From NCBI GenBank assembly GCA_028701335.1, contig JAQVQY010000004.1, positions 12,037-46,668 on the forward strand: a stretch of 34,632 bases of DNA. Direction: 5' to 3'. Source of the DNA: Eubacteriales bacterium (lineage in GTDB: Bacteria > Bacillota > Clostridia > Christensenellales > Aristaeellaceae). This document shows, piece by piece, positions 1 to 7,261 of this stretch (within the stretch, counting starts at the first letter, position 1; each line of letters begins with the position of its first letter). The notes under the pieces are model-generated. The model had not been told where the DNA came from. It ran no database searches and saw only the letters and a list, made by a program, of their open reading frames with translations. Both the position numbers and the translations under genes were made by a program.

Positions 1-1
1 G

Positions 2-58
2 AGCGTTGTTGACATCGAGGGGATTTCGCTGATCAAAACGACGGCTGTCACGGCGTAA
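2..58 (+). CDS. cas2: Cas2e, C-terminal end only (partial)
   Basis: The first bases of the window read in one frame to a TAA at 56-58 and give the residues SVVDIEGISLIKTTAVTA. This resembles the end of E. coli Cas2e (a V-D-x-[DE]-G-[LI] motif followed by a short hydrophobic strand and the stop). Cas2e partners Cas1e in the integrase that inserts new spacers, and in type I-E loci its gene normally sits last in the cas operon, directly before the leader. That is exactly its place here: the stop lies 40 bases before the first type I-E repeat. Only 18 codons are visible, so the call rests on the short motif plus this position. The gene starts to the left of the window, where cas3, the Cascade genes and cas1 would be expected. 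Confidence 0.72.
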   Translation, partial: SVVDIEGISLIKTTAVTA

Positions 59-98
59 ACCATTGATTTCATTCACTTTCTTGTTTTTTCGCTTAAGT
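59..98 (+). promoter_or_regulatory. CRISPR leader (very short, A/T-rich)
   Basis: The 40 bases between the cas2e stop and the first repeat are A/T-rich with a T-tract at 84-89, unlike the GC-rich surroundings. Repeats are perfect at this end and decay at the other, so this is the leader side where new spacers enter. No convincing promoter fits inside 40 bases; array transcription may start within cas2e or read through from the cas operon. Confidence 0.75.
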
Positions 99-3000
99 AT
101 GCTCCCCACGCGCGTGGGGGTGAACCGCAATCACCATTTACACACCGCCTGCGGCAGCCCATGCTCCCCACGCGCGTGGGGGTGAACCGTGTTGCTGACA
201 CTCATGAATTAAAGATACTTACATGCTCCCCACGCGCGTGGGGGTGAACCGTTTACGGTTGGTATTATGGCAGATGGTGTGACATGCTCCCCACGCGCGT
301 GGGGGTGAACCGGACTACATCACCGCTACGCCCTGGGACGGGGTAAATGCTCCCCACGCGCGTGGGGGTGAACCGAAATACCTGGTTATCCTGATGCTCG
401 TCCTGGTATGCTCCCCACGCGCGTGGGGGTGAACCGTTGCAACATCATGCAACACCATGCAACATTCACATGCTCCCCACGCGCGTGGGGGTGAACCGGA
501 TGACCATGCCCATGGGGCAGGAACTGGTCACATGCTCCCCACGCGCGTGGGGGTGAACCGCTTCCTCTGGCCGGAAGCAGTAGATGATCGACATGCTCCC
601 CACGCGCGTGGGGGTGAACCGTACGCGGGCGCTCTACAATGCGATTGCGCCAAACATGCTCCCCACGCGCGTGGGGGTGAACCGGCTGCCCAGCAGGGCC
701 TTGCCTTTATGGCTGAATGCTCCCCACGCGCGTGGGGGTGAACCGGACTGAACGCCACCGTGGGCATGAAGCGCACATATGCTCCCCACGCGCGTGGGGG
801 TGAACCGGGCCTGATGGGCGACAAGTTCGCCGCCAACCTTCATGCTCCCCACGCGCGTGGGGGTGAACCGAGGAGGACAACATGAAAAGGACCGAAGCCT
901 ACAATGCTCCCCACGCGCGTGGGGGTGAACCGCAAGACGCAGAGTAGCAATCACCGCCGGGTCAATGCTCCCCACGCGCGTGGGGGTGAACCGACCTGTC
1001 AACCACATCGGAGCAGCTGGTCAAATCATGCTCCCCACGCGCGTGGGGGTGAACCGCACAACAATCTTGCGCACCTTAACAACGCTCACATGCTCCCCAC
1101 GCGCGTGGGGGTGAACCGCAAGCCGGTCATGTGGGAAATCCGGCCCATCACATGCTCCCCACGCGCGTGGGGGTGAACCGGAGCTTGGCCTTTTCCCGAT
1201 TTCAGGCGACACAATGCTCCCCACGCGCGTGGGGGTGAACCGGCTGTTTCTGCGCAGCCAACCGCTGCCAGTGACATGCTCCCCACGCGCGTGGGGGTGA
1301 ACCGTCCAATCTGCGCCCCCGCACGCTTGACCAGACATGCTCCCCACGCGCGTGGGGGTGAACCGCGAATGGGACGCATTTTCTAAAAAGATTGAACATG
1401 CTCCCCACGCGCGTGGGGGTGAACCGCTGAACAGCGCAGAAACCGGTGTGGCTGCCAATGCTCCCCACGCGCGTGGGGGTGAACCGCGCAAAATACCAGC
1501 GCCGCTGTTCAGATGGGATATGCTCCCCACGCGCGTGGGGGTGAACCGCGCTGGAGCCACAGGTGAGCCAGGCCATCAACGGATGCTCCCCACGCGCGTG
1601 GGGGTGAACCGTCAGACACATGCGTGTCCGGCCTTTTTGCGTTATGCTCCCCACGCGCGTGGGGGTGAACCGGAAGCCACCAAGGCCTATACCAATAAGC
1701 TGGTATGCTCCCCACGCGCGTGGGGGTGAACCGAGATACGGATATTGGTCCGACTCCGGGCCTATATGCTCCCCACGCGCGTGGGGGTGAACCGCGCTCT
1801 CCATATCCAGCGCCTTGACCGCCGCATGCTCCCCACGCGCGTGGGGGTGAACCGCGCCCATCCTCATAGCCGGGCACTTGATCCCCATGCTCCCCACGCG
1901 CGTGGGGGTGAACCAGACGGGCTTGCGGTAGCCGTCCTGCACGCCAAACATGCTCCCCACGCGCGTGGGGGTGAACCGGTGCTGATTGTGCGCCGGACGT
2001 ACAAGGAGCTGATGCTCCCCACGCGCGTGGGGGTGAACCGAATATGGGATAACCCTGATGGCTTGCCGCGCCTATGCTCCCCACGCGCGTGGGGGTGAAC
2101 CTTGCTTCGGGTTTCTTCTCGACTGCCATAAAGTCATGCTCCCCACGCGCGTGGGGGTGAACCGGGTGCTCACGCTCGACCTTGGCGATCTCAGCAATGC
2201 TCCCCACGCGCGTGGGGGTGAACCGGGTTTTAGCGGCTGGAAAATGGGTATGTCGCGATGCTCCCCACGCGCGTGGGGGTGAACCGCACGATGTCCATCT
2301 GCTTTTCTGTCAAATCTTATGCTCCCCACGCGCGTGGGGGTGAACCGAAATGGAGCTACGACAAAGGGGACCTCGGGGCGATGCTCCCCACGCGCGTGGG
2401 GGTGAACCGCGGGCAACAAAGCCACCGACTGGTCACCTGCCCATGCTCCCCACGCGCGTGGGGGTGAACCGACGGTCCAGGACTGGCTGCTGGTGACGGT
2501 ACGCATGCTCCCCACGCGCGTGGGGGTGAACCGAGCAGGCTCTCTCGACAACTCTCCCGGCGACCATGCTCCCCACGCGCGTGGGGGTGAACCGACAAAC
2601 GGCGCTTGGGTCAGGCTGACAGGCGCAATGCTCCCCACGCGCGTGGGGGTGAACCGACCGAACGGGAGTGAGTGAAACGGAGGCGGTCATGCTCCCCACG
2701 CGCGTGGGGGTGAACCGGCCTTCCAGGCGGTTGTTAACGCCATTGATACCATGCTCCCCACGCGCGTGGGGGTGAACCGGGCATCCTGTTTGAAAACATA
2801 AACGAATCCAGCATGCTCCCCACGCGCGTGGGGGTGAACCGTCTGTCGGGGGCCAATATTTGTCGAGCGGCACATGCTCCCCACGCGCGTGGGGGTGAAC
2901 CGTATTTCACGGTAGCCAACTCCGATACCGGCGGCATGCTCCCCACGCGCGTGGGGGTGAACCGCATCCCGGCATCTATCCTCCGTTGACGGGCAACATG

Positions 3001-6000
3001 CTCCCCACGCGCGTGGGGGTGAACCGCTTCATACTCGGGAGCGGGTTCAGGCGTAGGCATGCTCCCCACGCGCGTGGGGGTGAACCGAGCTGGGATGATT
3101 GCGAACCTGGAACGGATGAATGCTCCCCACGCGCGTGGGGGTGAACCGTCTGGTAGACTGGTTCAGGCGGGAGCTTAAATCATGCTCCCCACGCGCGTGG
3201 GGGTGAACCGGTTAACCCGGACATCATCGACCGGGTGAAGTACATGCTCCCCACGCGCGTGGGGGTGAACCGTTGAAGGTCGGCATGCGGTGGTTTGCGA
3301 GGCCATGCTCCCCACGCGCGTGGGGGTGAACCGAACCTTCTCATGACAAGGCAGGGCGAGGTACCATGCTCCCCACGCGCGTGGGGGTGAACCGCGCTAC
3401 AGTGAGGATACACCGATAAGGTGAATAATGCTCCCCACGCGCGTGGGGGTGAACCGGCAATAGGATCGGCATCAAGAAGTACAATATCATGCTCCCCACG
3501 CGCGTGGGGGTGAACCGGCGTCACCACCTGCCATCCCTGCGGGTACTGAATGCTCCCCACGCGCGTGGGGGTGAACCGGATAGTTATGTTGAGCTGTCCA
3601 GCAACGATACTCATGCTCCCCACGCGCGTGGGGGTGAACCGCTCAAATCACAGCGCTGGCAAGGCAGCGCAGACATGCTCCCCACGCGCGTGGGGGTGAA
3701 CCGTGTCAAGCCCGCTCCCCCCGGCCCTGTATCTGCATGCTCCCCACGCGCGTGGGGGTGAACCGCACTTATAGCGGAATCTGTGTCCGCGCGTACAAAT
3801 GCTCCCCACGCGCGTGGGGGTGAACCGCACAATTCTATTGCGTCAGGGGTCGCAAGGAACATGCTCCCCACGCGCGTGGGGGTGAACCTGCTGGACGAGA
3901 ACTTCATGACCGTGCCCTGGCATGCTCCCCACGCGCGTGGGGGTGAACCGACTACCTCAGCCAGCACCCTGGCGTCAAAACGGATGCTCCCCACGCGCGT
4001 GGGGGTGAACCGTGCAGTCCGCCAGGAGGTAGGTATGCAACCATACATGCTCCCCACGCGCGTGGGGGTGAACCGATGGCCCTGACAGACGCCATTTCCG
4101 TGGCCTGCATGCTCCCCACGCGCGTGGGGGTGAACCGAAAGGAGGCCCGCATGAGCGAAAGAACACAAGCAATGCTCCCCACGCGCGTGGGGGTGAACCG
4201 CAGGGGATCGCCTGGATATTGGAGGTAGAAGACATGCTCCCCACGCGCGTGGGGGTGAACCGCGTCTGAGCGCTACAAAGCCGCGATGATCGGGCATGCT
4301 CCCCACGCGCGTGGGGGTGAACCGCCACCCGCCGTACCAAAGGTGCGCCAGATCCACATGCTCCCCACGCGCGTGGGGGTGAACCCCCTGCGGCCTTCTC
4401 ATATGACTTCAGCGCTGCATGCTCCCCACGCGCGTGGGGGTGAACCGCTATGAGCAACATGCGTATCTACGATGCTTTCATGCTCCCCACGCGCGTGGGG
4501 GTGAACCGAGGCGTGAGCAAGTACGGCAACCGCAAGACCGATGCTCCCCACGCGCGTGGGGGTGAACCGTACAATATCAATGTACGAAAGTGGGCAAAGA
4601 GATGCTCCCCACGCGCGTGGGGGTGAACCGTCCGCCCTTTGGTTAGAGAAAGTAGGACATCGATGCTCCCCACGCGCGTGGGGGTGAACCGCCTCACCTC
4701 CCAGTGGTCGGTTCCGCCATACATGCTCCCCACGCGCGTGGGGGTGAACCGACTGACGCGTACCTGTTTGAGGACAAGCAGGCATGCTCCCCACGCGCGT
4801 GGGGGTGAACCGAAGAAAGGCACGGTGATAGGTGATGTATGGGAATGCTCCCCACGCGCGTGGGGGTGAACCGATGAGGCTGCCATGGAAAAGCAAGCCA
4901 CCTGCCATGCTCCCCACGCGCGTGGGGGTGAACCGTCTGTCGCCTGGGGCGAGCTGAAGAAGGCCAATGCTCCCCACGCGCGTGGGGGTGAACCGGCTTG
5001 ATTAGGTTCGGCGATGGCAGCATAATAATGCTCCCCACGCGCGTGGGGGTGAACCGGTGGACGTAGGCACCCTGGAATCCGCCCTGACCATGCTCCCCAC
5101 GCGCGTGGGGGTGAACCGGGAGATGACGCCAGCTACTCAAACGGGTATCGCATGCTCCCCACGCGCGTGGGGGTGAACCGCATCGTCGTCCTGAACGACC
5201 AGGGCGGCTCGCATGCTCCCCACGCGCGTGGGGGTGAACCGGTCAGGGAAGGCCAGATCGCTGGGGGACAGGTCATGCTCCCCACGCGCGTGGGGGTGAA
5301 CCGCACCCCGATCCGGATGATACGACCGTCAACGACATGCTCCCCACGCGCGTGGGGGTGAACCGCGCGGCTTGAATCCAATCCAATCCAATCCAATCCA
5401 TGCTCCCCACGCGCGTGGGGGTGAACCGAGCGCGTAGAAAGCGCCTGTAATGCGCTCAGGAATGCTCCCCACGCGCGTGGGGGTGAACCGCTTTTGGTAA
5501 AAAGAATTTTGCGTAACCTATTGCATGCTCCCCACGCGCGTGGGGGTGAACCTCGTGAAAGAAGTTGTTTCTTCTGCACCCCCGTCATGCTCCCCACGCG
5601 CGTGGGGGTGAACCGATGTACGTTTCCGGTCCGGTGGGCGTGAGTGCCATGCTCCCCACGCGCGTGGGGGTGAACCGGCGGATGAGGATGAAAACGGGGA
5701 CGTGGACTAATGCTCCCCACGCGCGTGGGGGTGAACCGATGCACGAGATCGCGGCCTGGGCGCTATCCGGATGCTCCCCACGCGCGTGGGGGTGAAGTCC
5801 AGCGTATGCGCTCAACCGCCGCCGTGTAAGGATGCTCCCCACGCGCGTGGGGGTGAACCGTAATACGGCGCCACCATGTCCAGCGATTCCTGGATGCTCC
5901 CCACACGCGTGGGGGTGAACCGGAATTCAACGCATATGATCGCATTATTGCGGGAAATGCTCCCCACACGCGTGGGGGTGAACCTAAGTGGATCAAGCTC

Positions 6001-6109
6001 ATGGTGGACATGTTTAACATGCTCCCCACACACGTAGGGGTGAACCGGCAAATGGTGGGGACCCCTACGGGACCGTGGTCATGCTCCCCACACACGTGGG
6101 GGTAATCCG
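99..6109 (+). CRISPR. Type I-E CRISPR array, 98 clear repeats and 97 spacers
   Basis: A 29-base repeat recurs 98 times. It begins ATGCTCC, contains the perfect palindrome CCCCACGCGCGTGGGG and ends GTGAACCG, which would be the 8-base 5' handle of mature crRNA. Repeat-to-repeat distances counted by hand are 60 (4 times), 61 (36), 62 (45) and 63 (12), giving spacers of 31-34 bases; these sum exactly to the distance between the first and last repeat. Most repeats are identical. Repeats ending near 1915, 2102, 3889, 4386 and 5553 differ only in the last base; the repeat starting 5771 is altered at its end; those starting 5894, 5957, 6019 and 6081 carry growing numbers of changes. The crRNA strand is plus. 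Repeat form and the cas2e end to the left identify type I-E. Some spacers read as phage gene pieces. No two spacers looked alike by eye. Confidence 0.99.
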
Positions 6110-6141
6110 ACGCATTCGTTTCCTAATGCGTCGTAAAACGG

Positions 6142-6290
6142 TTGGTCCCAGATGCGTGGGAGTGATCCTGGAAAGCACTTCGCACCTGATTCAACCAGGC
6201 CTGCTTCCTGAACAAGAAGGGGAAATTCGTGTCGCACTGGCAGCAAATTGCGTCACAGAGGATACTCCCCATTCATGCGAGGTTGGCAAC
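6142..6290 (+). repeat. Decayed CRISPR repeats at the trailer end
   Basis: Beyond the last clear repeat, three degraded copies keep the array's spacing: about 6142-6170 (contains ATGCGTGGGAGTGATCC), 6201-6229 (begins CTGCTTCC, only about half of the positions match) and 6262-6290 (begins ATACTCCCCA). Their reference G lies 61, 59 and 61 bases after the preceding one. They look like the oldest, no longer maintained units of the array. Confidence 0.7.
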
Positions 6291-6361
6291 TTCGAAAAGC
6301 GTTAGACAGCACCTTCCCAAATATTTTTCTCGTGCTCATACGGTCCAAAACAGCAGTTTAC

Positions 6362-6545
6362 CTACCCCCGCAGAACCCTGTTCCTCACCCGCCCCCACAG
6401 CACCTTCATCCCCTGCCTCAGATACCCGTCCAAGTGGCCTGACAGCCTTTCCAATCGCCGGGCGTGCCTTGCGCCAGGGCTTGAGCGCCTGCCAAGTGGC
6501 GCGGTACCGGATGCGAGCCAGGGTGCCCCTATCGCTTGGGGCCGC
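6362..6545 (-). pseudogene. Decayed duplicate of the transglutaminase 3' end
   Basis: On the minus strand this stretch is clearly similar (roughly 80% by eye) to the last 180 or so bases of the transglutaminase-like gene whose stop is at 7262. The shared protein pieces include ARIRYRATWQALKPW here against ARIQYRAAWQTLKPW there, and both end in a basic tail of the form LWGRVRxxVxRG before the stop. One extra A in the run near 6433 shifts the frame between the two halves, and a few codons are lost at the upstream edge. There is no start codon or ribosome binding site of its own. It is best read as the remnant of a tandem duplication that left the small gene at 6624-6950 between the two copies. 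Confidence 0.75.
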
Positions 6546-6571
6546 CGACAGCAAAAAAGCCTGCCGCCAAA

Positions 6572-6607
6572 AGAAAAAACCAGGGCAAATGGTACCACCC
6601 TGGTTTT
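6572..6607 (-). terminator. Rho-independent terminator
   Basis: Arms AAAACCAGGG (6576-6585) and CCCTGGTTTT (6598-6607) form a perfect 10-bp stem. On the minus strand the stem is followed by TTTTCTTTT. It lies 16 bases past the stop of the small hydrophobic gene and ends that transcript. Confidence 0.8.
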
Positions 6608-6623
6608 GCCTGTGTGTTGAAGG

Positions 6624-6950
6624 TTATTTTTTGCTGATGGCGTTCTTGATGGCGCCGACAATGGCCGTGAGCAAAGCGCCGCCAGCGCCGCCGCCCAGAA
6701 TGCTGGCGATGATGCTGGTGATGTCCAGGCCCCCTGCCGAAACTGCCGGGGCGGCTGTTGCCGTGGCGGCCGCGGTGGCCGCGCCGATGCCCAGCAGGCG
6801 CAGCAGCTGGCCGCCGCCCAGGCCGCCAAGAAGGCCGGCAATGATGTTGCCGATGTTGCCCAAGGATACCTTGGGCGCGGCTTTGCCTGTGGCAGTTCCC
6901 CCAATAACACCGGATACGAGCTGGATGATGATCTGCACAATACCTGACAT
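6624..6950 (-). CDS. Small glycine-rich hydrophobic protein (conserved hypothetical)
   Basis: The product is 108 residues, very hydrophobic and rich in Gly, Ala and Ile. It begins MSGIVQIIIQLVSGVIGG, has two glycine-zipper-like stretches (about residues 30-55, LGNIGNIIAGLLGGLGGG, and 73-95) and a helical C-terminus IVGAIKNAISKK. The pattern QLVSGxxGG followed by LGxxGNxxAGxxGG recalls a family of roughly 80-110 residue proteins of unknown role found in many bacteria, so membrane association or self-assembly is likely but unproven. The start is supported by AAAGGAG seven bases upstream. A terminator follows the stop. The gene sits between the transglutaminase gene and a decayed copy of that gene's end, and a 15-bp palindrome lies about 50 bases upstream. 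No function is assigned. Confidence 0.75.
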   Translation of the reverse strand: MSGIVQIIIQLVSGVIGGTATGKAAPKVSLGNIGNIIAGLLGGLGGGQLLRLLGIGAATAAATATAAPAVSAGGLDITSIIASILGGGAGGALLTAIVGAIKNAISKK

Positions 6951-7261
6951 GCTGTTCTCCTTTCGCCAAATCCCTTGTTATTTTTTGCCGAGCAAACAAT
7001 ACGATGGTATCGTACCCGTTATTTTTGAATTGAATTGGGCAGGAGCGGAAGGTTTCAGGCATTTTGCGCGAAATTTTTGGCCGCGCTGTGACGCAACTGG
7101 GGAAAAGCCCTGGCGATGCCTTTATGGGCAGGCGGAGAAGCGCGGCCAGGGCGGGCAACCGGTGCGCCGTCTTGCCTGACAGCTCCGTTGCGCCGTCCCA
7201 GCATGGCCCGCTCCCTTTAAACCTCAGCCCGTGCGGGTCCGCTCCGGATGGAGCGCCGGGC
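6951..7261. other. Intergenic stretch of about 310 bases, no gene
   Basis: Between the small hydrophobic gene and the transglutaminase stop I see no credible coding frame on either strand. It contains the small gene's ribosome binding site, the palindrome at 7000-7014 and a short T-less hairpin (CGCTCC-ATCC-GGAGCG, about 7241-7256, minus-strand sense) just past the transglutaminase stop. No clear promoter or strong terminator was found. Confidence 0.6.
7000..7014. promoter_or_regulatory. 15-bp palindrome, candidate operator
   Basis: TACGATGGTATCGTA is a perfect inverted repeat (6-bp arms, 3-base centre) in a locally A/T-rich patch 50 bases upstream of the start at 6950. Size and place suit a repressor site for the small gene. 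No matching regulator is known to me. Confidence 0.4.

Noticed and set aside
457-6051. Many long open frames on both strands with repeated segments such as LPTRVGVNR, APHARGGEP and SPPRAWG
   Set aside because: They are translations of the CRISPR repeat and spacers. The GC-rich repeat and 61-63 base spacing leave frames open by chance; there are no proper starts or ribosome binding sites tied to them.
6075-6305. Small plus-strand frame of 76 codons at the array end
   Set aside because: Its periodic segments (LPTHVGVI, GPRCVGVIL and so on) are the decayed repeats read as protein.
6229-7179. Plus-strand open frame of about 316 codons
   Set aside because: It runs through the decayed repeats, the pseudogene and antisense to the small hydrophobic gene, has Pro/Ala/Ser-rich low-complexity content and no ribosome binding site.
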